Assembly (NCBI GenBank): GCA_022601195.1
Contig: JAHZIX010000039.1
Span: 62,001-126,000 of the forward strand
Source: Deltaproteobacteria bacterium
GTDB taxonomy: Bacteria; Acidobacteriota; Thermoanaerobaculia; Multivoradales; JAHZIX01
Reading direction: 5' to 3'
Length of the DNA: 64,000 nucleotides
The position numbers were made by a program, and so were the translations under genes. Each line of letters opens with the position of its first letter. Position 1 is the stretch's first letter. Below are positions 9,648 to 18,900 of this stretch, piece by piece. The notes under the pieces were generated by a model. That model was not told the DNA's origin and did not search any database. It saw only the letters and a list, made by a program, of their open reading frames with translations.

Positions 9648-9846
9648 GCTTCTCCCGAGAGAGTTTACCCAGAAGTGAAACGAACGAAATACCTTGAGGT
9701 TAGAAGAGATCTACAATAGCGGGTGAGTGCTGCTGGTGCAAAGTGGTCGTAGAAGTCCACTCATTGCCAGAGAGTATGAGCAAAGACCACCTAAGAAATA
9801 CGCGTCTAAGGAAGAATAAATAGTACCGAGAATCAGGAGAATGACT

Positions 9847-9933
9847 ATGGCAAGTGCTCCAGGAATGCAGCAAACGCTGCCGGTCTCAGCTCTCGGAGTC
9901 GAGACTCAGGCTAGCTTCATCACCAACACCTAA
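9847..9933 (+). pseudogene. 5' part of the BAX-inhibitor-1 gene, cut off by an in-frame TAA
   Basis: An ATG at 9847 has a well spaced AGGAG at 9835-9839 and encodes 28 residues ending GVETQASFITNT, then TAA at 9931-9933. The next codon is the ATG of the downstream BI-1-like frame, in the same phase. BI-1 family proteins from bacteria usually read F-I-x-x-T-Y-x-H-L at this point. The TAA therefore sits where a tyrosine codon (TAC or TAT) is expected. Without the stop, 9847-10545 is one uninterrupted gene. Confidence 0.7.
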
Positions 9934-10545
9934 ATGCACCTTTTTGGTGCGATCTTGGCTTTCGCCAGCATCGAGGTTTTTCTTTTCACCTCGGGGATGG
10001 CAGAAGGCATCGCCCGATCTATGTTGAGCGTGAATTGGATGCTGGTTCTGGGGGCATTCATGATCGTCAGCTGGTTTGCGACCCGGGTTGCCCATCGGGC
10101 GACATCTCTACCGGCTCAATATGCTGCACTTGGGGGCTTCATCGTAGCTCAGGCGCTGATCTTCGTCCCCATGCTTTACATGGCGCAGCAGTTTGCTCCG
10201 GGGGTATTGCAAAGCGCCGCCACGGTCACCTTGATGGGGTTCGCTGCCTTGACCGCCATCGCCTTTGTAACGCGCAAAGACTTTAGTTTTCTCGGCGGTC
10301 TGCTGAAGTGGGGTTTCATGGTGGCGTTAGTCCTGATCGCCGCTTCCCTTATCTTCGGGTTCCACTTGGGTACGTTCTTTTCCGTGGCCATGATCGCCCT
10401 GGCCGGGGCGGCGATTCTCAGAGACACCTCCAACGTAATCCATCACTATCCACGAGACCGCTATGTGGCTGCCTCGCTCCAGTTGTTCGCTTCCGTGGCC
10501 TTGATGTTCTGGTACGTCCTACGTCTGTTCATGTCTCGCGACTGA
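9934..10545 (+). CDS. BAX inhibitor-1 / YccA family membrane protein (5' end interrupted)
   Basis: The 203-residue frame is almost entirely hydrophobic with about seven membrane segments (LFGAILAFASIEVFLFTSG, WMLVLGAFMIVSWFATRV, GGFIVAQALIFVPMLYMA and so on). The C-terminal part has family features: DFSFLGGLL, FGFHLGTFFSVAMI, ILRDTSNVIHHYPRDRYVAA and LFASVALMFWYVLRLFM. BI-1 proteins are TMBIM-type membrane proteins linked to calcium leak and membrane stress; the bacterial role is poorly defined. The likely original start is at 9847, upstream of an in-frame TAA at 9931-9933. Translation could restart at 9934, immediately after the stop, but no ribosome site belongs to that ATG. Either a nonsense mutation, termination-reinitiation or a sequence error could explain this. 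Confidence 0.85.
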   Translation: MHLFGAILAFASIEVFLFTSGMAEGIARSMLSVNWMLVLGAFMIVSWFATRVAHRATSLPAQYAALGGFIVAQALIFVPMLYMAQQFAPGVLQSAATVTLMGFAALTAIAFVTRKDFSFLGGLLKWGFMVALVLIAASLIFGFHLGTFFSVAMIALAGAAILRDTSNVIHHYPRDRYVAASLQLFASVALMFWYVLRLFMSRD

Positions 10546-10570
10546 TCGATCCATCGCCTCGGTTTCGGTT

Positions 10571-10608
10571 CGAGCTCCAGCCCTTGGGTTGGAGCTCGAT
10601 TACATTTT
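10571..10608 (+). terminator. Probable Rho-independent terminator after the BI-1 gene
   Basis: Inverted repeat CGAGCTCCAGCCC (10571-10583) and GGGTTGGAGCTCG (10586-10598), complementary apart from one G-T wobble, followed by a T-rich ATTACATTTT. It lies 25 bases after the BI-1 stop. Confidence 0.6.
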
Positions 10609-10788
10609 GGGACAGCAGAGGCGGGTGAGAAGGAAAGGCTATCCCTGTTCTAGCATCACCTTTGCTCTAGGCGCCCGGCTGGTCCGTGGGGGAGTACCGT
10701 TCTCTGGATGGAGGCTCCTTGATATCTCGGGAGAGAATTTTTAGCAGGTATCGAGCTTTGGGCATTTTCTTGCCGGTAAATGTCTTGG

Positions 10789-10816
10789 TAGAAAATTCGT
10801 TTCTCCGAATTTTCTA
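10789..10816. promoter_or_regulatory. Perfect 11-bp AT-rich dyad upstream of the acidic secreted protein gene
   Basis: TAGAAAATTCG (10789-10799) and CGAATTTTCTA (10806-10816) are perfect inverted copies around a 6-base loop. The dyad ends five bases before a putative -35 box. It could be an operator for a dimeric regulator, or a terminator insulating the upstream gene. No regulator is identified. Confidence 0.4.
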
Positions 10817-10821
10817 TTGTC

Positions 10822-10851
10822 TTGAGTGGATTTCGTGGTAAAAGTTATAGG
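10822..10851 (+). promoter_or_regulatory. Putative sigma-70-type promoter for the gene at 10952
   Basis: TTGAGT at 10822-10827 and TATAGG at 10846-10851 are separated by 18 bases, giving a leader of about 95 bases before the ATG at 10952. The match is moderate, and no -10/-35 statistics exist for this organism. Confidence 0.3.
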
Positions 10852-10951
10852 CCCCCCTGGCAAGATCCCCCCGATTCTTGATCGTCGTCTTCGTGATGCT
10901 CCGGCAATCGCGGAAGATTCATCTTGGTTTGACTTAGGTAGGGGAAATGAA

Positions 10952-11317
10952 ATGAGGAACAAAGACGAATTCGGATGGTTGGGGCGCTCTGCCCTGGGCC
11001 TGGCATTGATGGCTCTCTGTTTGATGGCGGTCGTCACCTTCGGAGCTACCGATGCTGACGCTGCCGGTAGGGGGCAAACCAAAGTGACGATTTGTCACTA
11101 CCCGCCGGGGAACCCAGCAAATGTTCAAACGATCACCATCGGTGAGCCAGCCGTTGAACCCCATGTCCGTTTGCATGGCGACACGATCGGTCCCTGCGAC
11201 CTGGGAGATGGCGACGATGATGATGACGACGGTGGCGGAGATGACGATGGTGGAGACGACGATGGCGGGGATGACGACTGCGATGGAGACGACTGTGGCT
11301 CCGACGACGACGGATAG
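10952..11317 (+). CDS. Small secreted protein with CHYPPGNP motif and Asp-rich tail
   Basis: A protein of 121 residues starting at ATG 10952, preceded by an AGGTAGGGG ribosome site. Residues 1-37 form a signal peptide (hydrophobic LALMALCLMAVVTFGATDADA, likely cleaved after an Ala). Residues 40-82 hold a compact motif: VTICHYPPGNP, then TITIGEPAVEPHVRLHGD and GPC. The cysteine pair with conserved His and Pro resembles a short module often found in bacterial surface proteins. The last 40 residues are almost only Asp and Gly with two Cys (DDDDDDGG repeats), a highly acidic tail that may bind divalent metal such as calcium. The function is unknown. It is followed by a strong hairpin. Confidence 0.8.
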   Translation: MRNKDEFGWLGRSALGLALMALCLMAVVTFGATDADAAGRGQTKVTICHYPPGNPANVQTITIGEPAVEPHVRLHGDTIGPCDLGDGDDDDDDGGGDDDGGDDDGGDDDCDGDDCGSDDDG

Positions 11318-11334
11318 CTCCTAAGCTTGCGTCA

Positions 11335-11368
11335 AGAAAAGCTGACGGTCCAGGCCGTCAGCTTTTCT
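11335..11368. terminator. Bidirectional terminator hairpin between convergent genes
   Basis: A perfect 14-bp inverted repeat, AGAAAAGCTGACGG (11335-11348) and CCGTCAGCTTTTCT (11355-11368), with a 6-base loop. The A-rich and T-rich edges let it end transcription in both directions. It lies between the acidic secreted protein (+) and the lipoprotein (-). Confidence 0.8.
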
Positions 11369-11387
11369 CTCGGCTTTCAGCTTGTGT

Positions 11388-11948
11388 TCAGGGCTGGTCT
11401 GAGGGTTGAAAGTCCAAAGACTCGAGCTCCGTGAAGAATTCCAGCATCTCCTCCGTCCGTGCCCGAGATTGGTTTCCCCTAGGGTAGGAGTAGACCATAG
11501 TGAGAATCTGCTGCCCATCCGGATGAAGGCTGAAGATACGCCTTTCCTCGACTCCTACACCTTCCTTTGCAAAGCTGCCGCGGACGCTATAGGCAGTGCC
11601 AAATTGGGTACCAAGCTCAACTTGTCCGTGGAATTTCCCCTCATCCAGGGCTTCATACTGCGGTTTTGACTCATTGACCAAAGCAACGAGGTTGATTCCG
11701 CCAATCTCGGGGCGCGAAGCCTCCAGCCAAATTTCTCCTTCGCCTTCTTTCCGTTTCAGTCGAAGCTGGTCACCTTCATTGGCTGCCAGCTCGAAATTTT
11801 CCAGCACGGCGCCGATGGCGATACCCAGAGCCGGATTTTCGGCGCGAATCAACTTCTTTGTGGAGGCACTTTCTCCAGGAGCCTGGCCGCAGCCCAGCCA
11901 GAGAAGGGAGGAAGCAACTACCAGGGCCCCGATTCGAATTCTATGCAT
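11388..11948 (-). CDS. Hypothetical lipoprotein, 186 aa
   Basis: It begins MHRIRIGALVVASSLLWLGC: a signal peptide with a lipobox LWLGC, so the mature protein should be lipidated at Cys20 and membrane bound. The mature domain (about 165 residues) is mixed alpha/beta in character, with motifs FELAANEGDQLRLKR and QILTMVYSYPRG. No family is recognised. The start is supported by a GGAG site about eight bases upstream. It stands alone on the minus strand, convergent with the acidic protein gene across a strong terminator. Confidence 0.78.
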   Translation of the reverse strand: MHRIRIGALVVASSLLWLGCGQAPGESASTKKLIRAENPALGIAIGAVLENFELAANEGDQLRLKRKEGEGEIWLEASRPEIGGINLVALVNESKPQYEALDEGKFHGQVELGTQFGTAYSVRGSFAKEGVGVEERRIFSLHPDGQQILTMVYSYPRGNQSRARTEEMLEFFTELESLDFQPSDQP

Positions 11949-12080
11949 CTTTCTACTCCTTATGTCACCAGGGACAATTGTAACAACAGGGACTCTGACG
12001 AGAGTCTTTGGAGGGATCCGAAGGGGGTCGCCCTGTTTTGGGTTGCCTGCTGAGTCGTGAAGTTACCGATGAAGGCCTCC

Positions 12081-15000
12081 CTAGGGCAAGATGATCTCTA
12101 CTTGGCCCAGGGTAAGAAACCACAGCTCGAAGCGGGGAGGATCAGGTAGATCCAAGGCTCCCTGAACAGCTCGGCGGTAGACCTCGCCCTGCTGCCGATA
12201 GGCCGCGACCCGGTTCTCGAGCTCTCGAGGGCTGTGGATGTCGTCGGTCTTGTAGTCCACGATGACGACCTCCTCGGTGAGCGGGTCGGAGTACAGCAGG
12301 TCGATGGTGCCTGAGACGAATTTGACCGGTGCCTTCGATACCTGAGCTGACGCTGCCGGCGAGTCGTATCCTTCGCTACTTGTCTGGTGGATGGAGCCGG
12401 GAAGAAGGATAGGAAGCTCTCTAGCCAGGAGATGGGGTGCCAGATCCCGCAGGAGCTCGAGAAGTGGGCCGGCAAAGAACTGTTGCAGCAGGGTCTTGGC
12501 TTTTTCTTCGGCAGCTGGCAGGGAAGTTGAGGGGAGTAAAGGAGCGAGGACGCTCGGCAGAATTCGGAGTTGTTGGGAAAAGGAGTTCGCAGGCTCTGCC
12601 TCGAGGTCGATCGTTTCTAGGGCACGGTGAACAGCGGTACCGATGGCCATAGCGGTGTTTCGATCCACGGCTTCCGAGGAGTCATCCCGTCCGTCGGTAG
12701 CCGTATCGCGATTTACCGTGCTCCCTACCGGGGTCTCCTCGAGTTGCCCATGGGCCCCTTGGGAGGCGGCTCCATTCCAAGGGCGGCTCATGTGGAGCTG
12801 GGCTTCCCGGCGGGAGTTCAACAGTTCGCTGGAAGCCGACGCGACAGCTTCCGGTGTGGGCAGAGGCAGAGCAACTGGTTGCGCCGCCGCGTCCATCGGT
12901 TTCTCGCTGGGGAGAAAAATCCAGCTCGCCCCCGCTTCCTCCGCTTGGATAGGCTCCGACGGCCCTGGGTCCTCCGAAGCATCGAGAAGCTCATCTAGAG
13001 CTGGGGGAGCCGGAGAGCGAGAGGTCAGCAGGTCGAGGAGGGTTCGGGCCTTGGAAGCGGCTTCCCGTCCGAAAATTTCACTGCGGGCTTGTGGCCAGGA
13101 ACCCGCCATTACCAACCGCTTCTTAGCTCGAGTCATGGCCACATAGAGGAGTCGCACCCGTTCCGCTTGTTCGACGGCCCGCTGGGCTGTCAGGACCCGG
13201 TCGAAGCCCAGAGAAGTCGCTCCGAACAGGCTGTATTCCACTCCATTGGGGAGCTGTCGAAACGCGGTGCCCGGTGCCCGTCGAGGAGGATCCTTCTTGT
13301 GCAGCTCCAAAAGATAGACGTGCTCGAAGCCCAGTCCCTTGGCACCGTGGATGGTCATCACCTGAACCGCTTCGGCGTTTCCCCCGGGCCGTGCCTCCGC
13401 TGCATCCTCAGAGGTGGCTACCGCCCGGCGTAACAAGCGCAGTAGACCCGGAACGTCGCTGCCGGCCTCGAGGGCTGCCTCCAGCTGACGAAAAAAGCGA
13501 TGCAGGTTGGCCAAGCGGTATCGGCCCAAATAGCGCCCACTCTCCAACACTTCCTGGAAGCTCAGCCGGCGCAACAAATCGACAAATTCGGCGGCTGGAG
13601 CGGTCCGGTAAGCCGCCCGGAGGCGAACCAAGTGTTCGCCAGCGGTGACCAGGTTCGATTCCCATCCGCGAATCTCGGCGAGGCCCGGTATCTCTCCCGG
13701 TAAAGCCTGCGCGGTCTCCTGGGCGACTCGTTTCAGGGCCGGCAGGTCGAGCTCCATCATGAGCTCTGGGAGGTGGCGAGACCACAGGGGAATCAAAGCC
13801 GCATCCGGAACCCCCACCATCGGGGAGCGGAGTAGGGTCACCAAAGCGAGCTGGTCTCCCGGGTCCAAGACACTCCTCACCAGAGCGGCAGCCTCGATGA
13901 TCTCTCGACGGCGGTAGTACTGCTTGTCTCGACCCACTTCGAAGGGAATAGCAGCTTGCCTGAGGGCGTCCAGATAGACATCCAGATTGCCCGTGCTGCG
14001 CAGCAGTAGAGCGACATCTTTCCATTGGACCTGGTGCTCCTGACGCAAGCGTAATAGGTCTCTCGCTACCGCTGATGCCTCCAGGTGGGCCGCTTCCAGA
14101 GATCTTGTCCGAGCGCGGTGGCGTCCGGAATCATCTTCTCGGTTCCAGGAGACCCAATATTCCACCGGGTGCCAGTTGGCGCTGGGGGTACTCCTGGGGT
14201 CTGCGCTGGACTCTGAGCTGGTGCCGGTCCGGGGGGCTGTGCTGGGGCCTGGATGACGAAAACCAGAGTGGTGCTGTAGGTGGGGGCAGGGCAGCAAAGG
14301 CTGAAACGAGGGCTGAACCCCAACCTCTTCTTCCATGATGGGCGCGACGCATCGCTCCACCTCCTGGAGAATGGCAGGGACCGAGCGAAAGTTCTCGCTC
14401 AGGAGGTGCTGTTGGCCACCCGCCCGCAGGACTTCCGTGACGAAACCGTGGTAGGCCTCGAGGTCTGCGCTACGCCAGCCGTAAATGGATTGTTTGGGGT
14501 CACCCACCAAGAAGAGGCCAGGCCGCTCCTCCTGGGGCCCATCCAGACCCAGCCAGCGCACCAAGTCACATTGGGTCGGGTCGGTGTCCTGGAACTCATC
14601 CACCAATAGCTGGTCCATAGAGCGGCGAATTTGCCGCCGGACGCCCTCCCGCGAGGCTAGGAGGTCTCGCGCCTCGAAGAGTAAGTCGGTGAAGGTGACG
14701 ATTCCACGAGCTCGCAGCAAGCGGCGAACTTCGTGGAGCAAGGGGTTCAGCACTTTGCGACCGTGGGCGAGAAGAGCTGGCTGCAAGCGAGTCACGTGGG
14801 CCAACAGGTCTGCAAGGGGGCTGGACCGAGCCTGCAGGTCGGTGGTGACCTCTCCCAGGGCCGCTGCCTCGGAAGCATTGATTTTGCCTTGGCCCCAATC
14901 TCGCAGTCGCTGCAATGGGGAGCCTTTCCAAAGCTCGCTCAGGGTTTGGCAGAATGCCTCTATACCTGTCTCGGTAGACGATTCTGCGCTTTGTGAGCTC

Positions 15001-15887
15001 TTTTGGCCTTGCAGGGTTGTTTGGGTGAGCTCGAGAGCTTCTAGTACTTGAAAGGTCAGCTTGGATCGCTTGCTCGTCGTCCTCAGGGTGGGGCCAAGAT
15101 GGGAAGTGAAGGGCTCGATGGCAGTGGAGAGCCGATCTAGCAGCCGGCTGACCTCTCGGGGAGAGAGTGGGTCGGCCTCAAACAGCCGCGGTTGGGCACC
15201 TTCCTGCGCCAGCCGGATGAGGGCTTCCACCAGATCTTCCGGGCCAACTCCCAAGGCAGCTAATTTGAGATAGGAGCGGTCGCCGGGTTCACCGTAGGCG
15301 CTTTGCAGGTGTTCTTCGACCACCTCTCGAGCGACTTGCTCCAAGGCTGAGCCGTCCGCATCCACCTCCAATACCGGGTGGAGGCCCGCCTCGAGAGGGT
15401 TTGCGGCCAACAAGCTTCGACAGAAGGCATGGATGGTGCGCACCACCAAGTGGTCCAGGGCAGCGGTGAGGGCGCGAGCTCGAAGGCGGCACTCTTCCGT
15501 TTCCGGAAGGGGGTCTCGCCACAACCAGGGAGGGAATTCACCCTGCCCGACACGGGCCATCTCGGTCCCCACTCGCTGTGCCATTTCTGCTGCCGCCGCT
15601 TCGGTGAAAGTAATGGCGACGACACCACCGAGCACCCGGGTTGCGATGGTGTCGCGACCGGTTTCAGCCCCGGCGTCACGAATGCTTTTGGAAGGAGCTG
15701 TGCCGGTGCTTTCGGTGACACTCTCATGGTGATCCCAACCGGGGCCTAGGCACCAGGTGAGGATTCGTGCCACCAGGGTGGTCGTTTTTCCGGTACCGGC
15801 TCCGGCTTCCAGAACCAGGGGCGCGACGAATTCTCTCTGAGCTGCGACCCGCGCCCGGCGATCTGCTGTGCGAAGGGCTTCGGTCAC
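12081..15887 (-). CDS. addA: AddA-like UvrD-family helicase-nuclease
   Basis: A 1268-residue superfamily 1A helicase with a C-terminal nuclease, as in the AddA subunit that processes double-strand breaks for RecA. Helicase motifs in order: I LEAGAGTGKTTTL, II LLVDEFQDTDPTQ, III VGDPKQSIYGWRSAD, IV LSENFRSVPAIL, V MTIHGAKGLGFEHV and VI LLYVAMTRAKKRL. The C-terminal PD-(D/E)XK nuclease shows VSGTIDLLY followed by VVIVDYKTDD. The GTG start at 15887 has an AGGGAGAA site. It lies 34 bases after the AddB-like gene on the same strand, so the two should form a heterodimer. It is longer than many AddA proteins, with low-complexity linkers rich in Ser/Pro/Glu around residues 540-570 and 1010-1060. Confidence 0.93.
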   Translation of the reverse strand: MTEALRTADRRARVAAQREFVAPLVLEAGAGTGKTTTLVARILTWCLGPGWDHHESVTESTGTAPSKSIRDAGAETGRDTIATRVLGGVVAITFTEAAAAEMAQRVGTEMARVGQGEFPPWLWRDPLPETEECRLRARALTAALDHLVVRTIHAFCRSLLAANPLEAGLHPVLEVDADGSALEQVAREVVEEHLQSAYGEPGDRSYLKLAALGVGPEDLVEALIRLAQEGAQPRLFEADPLSPREVSRLLDRLSTAIEPFTSHLGPTLRTTSKRSKLTFQVLEALELTQTTLQGQKSSQSAESSTETGIEAFCQTLSELWKGSPLQRLRDWGQGKINASEAAALGEVTTDLQARSSPLADLLAHVTRLQPALLAHGRKVLNPLLHEVRRLLRARGIVTFTDLLFEARDLLASREGVRRQIRRSMDQLLVDEFQDTDPTQCDLVRWLGLDGPQEERPGLFLVGDPKQSIYGWRSADLEAYHGFVTEVLRAGGQQHLLSENFRSVPAILQEVERCVAPIMEEEVGVQPSFQPLLPCPHLQHHSGFRHPGPSTAPRTGTSSESSADPRSTPSANWHPVEYWVSWNREDDSGRHRARTRSLEAAHLEASAVARDLLRLRQEHQVQWKDVALLLRSTGNLDVYLDALRQAAIPFEVGRDKQYYRRREIIEAAALVRSVLDPGDQLALVTLLRSPMVGVPDAALIPLWSRHLPELMMELDLPALKRVAQETAQALPGEIPGLAEIRGWESNLVTAGEHLVRLRAAYRTAPAAEFVDLLRRLSFQEVLESGRYLGRYRLANLHRFFRQLEAALEAGSDVPGLLRLLRRAVATSEDAAEARPGGNAEAVQVMTIHGAKGLGFEHVYLLELHKKDPPRRAPGTAFRQLPNGVEYSLFGATSLGFDRVLTAQRAVEQAERVRLLYVAMTRAKKRLVMAGSWPQARSEIFGREAASKARTLLDLLTSRSPAPPALDELLDASEDPGPSEPIQAEEAGASWIFLPSEKPMDAAAQPVALPLPTPEAVASASSELLNSRREAQLHMSRPWNGAASQGAHGQLEETPVGSTVNRDTATDGRDDSSEAVDRNTAMAIGTAVHRALETIDLEAEPANSFSQQLRILPSVLAPLLPSTSLPAAEEKAKTLLQQFFAGPLLELLRDLAPHLLARELPILLPGSIHQTSSEGYDSPAASAQVSKAPVKFVSGTIDLLYSDPLTEEVVIVDYKTDDIHSPRELENRVAAYRQQGEVYRRAVQGALDLPDPPRFELWFLTLGQVEIILP

Positions 15888-15921
15888 CAGGCTTCTCCCT
15901 TCCCGCTACCACCGATTCGTT

Positions 15922-18900
15922 TCATGAGGTCGCTTCCGGTAGTTGCCAAGCATCCAAAAAAGCTGCCTCTCGGGGCGATAGGGTCTCTCCCGCGTTGCGC
16001 TTTTCTGCCAACACAATCGCGGCTTCAACAAGACGCCTCCGGGCTCCGGAGTCGCCTCTCGAGCAAGCTTCCGCTACGGTGCAGTAGCTGCACCGAGAAG
16101 GTTCCTTATCTCCTTTTGGGTCGACCATTCGAGGAAAAAACATGCCCTGGTCCCAGGCCTTCAGTACTTTTTTAGAGGCTCCGAGAAAGGCCTCCTTGAG
16201 GTCCTCGTCTTGGGGCTCGACGGCAAAGGTTCGCACAGCTGGGTCGAGCTCTGGTCCTAGGAAGAGGTACCTGCCTTGGCTTCCATCGACGCTAGGGTCG
16301 AGGACATCGGTCCCTTCCTGCCCTTTGTTTGGCCGGTTCTCGGCAGCGAGCGAGTAGGCGACCGCTTGTAGTTTTTCTCCGCGAGCGACCGCTTTGAGAA
16401 AGTGCTTCCTTCTCGCCGCAGAGGTTTTGCTGCTATCGATGGGCTTTCCGGTTTTGAGGTCCGTCAGACGAACCCCGCCCTCATGGACTTCGGCGAGGTC
16501 GGCACGGAAGTAGATCGGGCGTTCCTGTCCTGCGCTGGATCCGATCTTCAGCTCGCCTAGAAGCTCGGAACCATAGGTCTGAATCTCCCCCCCGGAGTCC
16601 TCCCAAAGAGCCTGACGGGCGGCTTCGAGAAAGGGCCGTGCCCGTTCCACTAGGGGTTGGACGAAGCCGGTGAGGTGTATGCCTTCCTCCGCCAGCAACT
16701 GTTTCCCTAGGGTGGTCATGAGGTTGTCGAGCTCGTGGGGACCGGGCCACAGGGGAGCCTGGGGAAGCTGCTGCAATGCTGTTTCAAGACGGTGGGGAGC
16801 GGCGTCACTACTAGGGCCACCGACGATGTGGTCTAACACAGTGTGGACTAGCTGCCCGACCAGGAGGGGGCCGATTTCCGGCAGCGATTGCAGCGGGTCG
16901 GGAGTGGGCTGGAGCCGTAGAAGCCGCTGGAGAAACGTCTGCCAGGGGCAAGAGGCGAGGGCTTCCAGCTGGGTGACGAAGAGAGCCTTGTTTCTCGGAT
17001 CGGCCTCCGCTGAAGGGCCTATCGATCCAAGGTAGGGGCCGAGACGATGGGCAGTCGTCCGGCCCTGCGGGTTGCGAAGGTCTGGGTCGAGCTCATCGAG
17101 AATCGAGATCAACCGGGCTCCCCGGTGCTCGGTGCTGCCGACCTCGAACCCCAGCTCCCGTCGGTGTTCTTCAAAAGCGAGAGCGGCCAGGGGGCGGAAA
17201 TGATCTCGACGGCCGTAGAGCCCGGCCAGAATGGCGATCTCTTCGGTGGGCCGAAGGAGAGTTTCCTCAACCCCCAACGGTGCGGCAAAGAGGGCTCCCA
17301 CCGCGACTTCCGGTAGGGCTTCTCCCAAGCTCCAACGCAGTCGTTCTAGGAGAGGAGAGGGAGCTGTGGGTCTCCCCTCCGCATCCCCTTCGGACCAACT
17401 CACGGTGATGCGGGGACTCGAGGTAAGGAGCTGGGCGAAGAGGTAGCGCTCTTCGCCGTGGCCTCTGCTCTTGATAGGTATGTCTGGCAATACTCCGGAG
17501 AGCAATCTTCGTAGGTCATCCGAAAGCAAGGGATCTTCCCGAATCGGTCGAGGAAAGGAGTCCCGGTTGAGGCCGAGTAGAAATAGGCGGCCAAAAGTGA
17601 GGCTGCGAGCTTCCGTAACACTGAGAAATCGAACCCCGCCTCCTTGGCCTCCAAGGGGGGAGAGCTCTATTTCTTGGAGCGTGGTGGACAAGAGCCGGTA
17701 GAGCTCCCCTCGGGAGACCGGTAGAGCCATGGGCAGCTCGCTGCGAGCTTTTCCCAAGGCCCGCAGAATATCCCCGTGAGAGTTCCCTTCCGGCCAGGTT
17801 TCCGAGGGCCATGCCTCCGAGTGCCATGCCTCCGAGAGCCAGCCTAGGTCTTCTCTCAGCAGTAGCTCGAGCTGGTGCCAATGCTCCTCCAGAGAGGCTT
17901 CTTGGGGCCAGTTTTCTAGGCGTTCCTGTAGCCTCTCGGCCTGGCTACGAGCCCGATGTAGCTCCTCGCCATCGAGGGTTCTACGCGTTGCACGAAGGCT
18001 CCTGTCATCAGGTCTGTCTTCCTGAGAGGACCGTGGGTCTATCTTGGGGAGCGTCGGCTCTGTCTCTTCCAGACCTCGAAGAACCGGTAACACTAGGGAC
18101 CCGCCTCGAAGTAGTGGGTCTAGGTCCAACGCTGACACCTGATGCAGTCGGCCAGCACCCAGAGAATGGAAGGCGAGACGAAGCTCCATGCGCAGGTGGT
18201 CGCGACGCTGGTCGCTGTGGCCGGGGAGGCAGAGAAGTTCCAGCCACCGGTCTACGGCGGATCGCTCATTGCGTTGCAACAGGTGGAGCAGGGCACGGCC
18301 GATGCGCCCGGAGGGAAGAAACGAGCCGCTGGCGCTGCTACTCCGGTTGGTCGAGAAAGGGATTCCCAGGCGATCGAACCGGCGCCTCAAGAGGTGCTGG
18401 TACCGGGCTGGTTCTCGCGTCACCACAGCGAAGTCTTCGGGGCTGGCTCCCGCGGCGAGGCCTCGGGCGATTTCCTGAGCTGCTGCATCGACTTCTTCTT
18501 CGGGACCGGCCGCCCGAACTACCTCGAGTTGAGATACCGGCTGCTCGGCTCCCGTGATGGGGAGATTCGATGACGATGAGGCTCCGGCGACAATCGATAG
18601 GCGTTCCAGTAGCCGCTGAGGAAAATCTCGTTCGAGGCTGAGATCGAGGGCATCCTCTTCTCGAGCCCCCGGATCCAGCTCTTGAGCCCCTGGATCCGGC
18701 GCCCCTGTCCCAGGCTGGGGGGGCAAATCGAAGAAGACGATTGCTCCCCGACGGCGCACTAGTGCTTCTAGGAGGTCGACGGCGATCCCAGTGGCGTCAG
18801 CGAAACCGTGGATGAAAATCTGTCTCGCTGGGAGGGGGCTCGGGCTCTCCTGATCCTCGAGCAACCGAGTGGCTCTATGTAGGACACTGGTCCCTCGGCC

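Noticed and set aside
13652..13667. GGTTCGATTCCCATCC resembles a tRNA T-arm
   Set aside because: It lies inside the addA coding sequence, and no acceptor or anticodon arms surround it.
17811..18557. 248-codon open frame opposite addB
   Set aside because: Antisense shadow with Arg/Gly-rich low-complexity translation.
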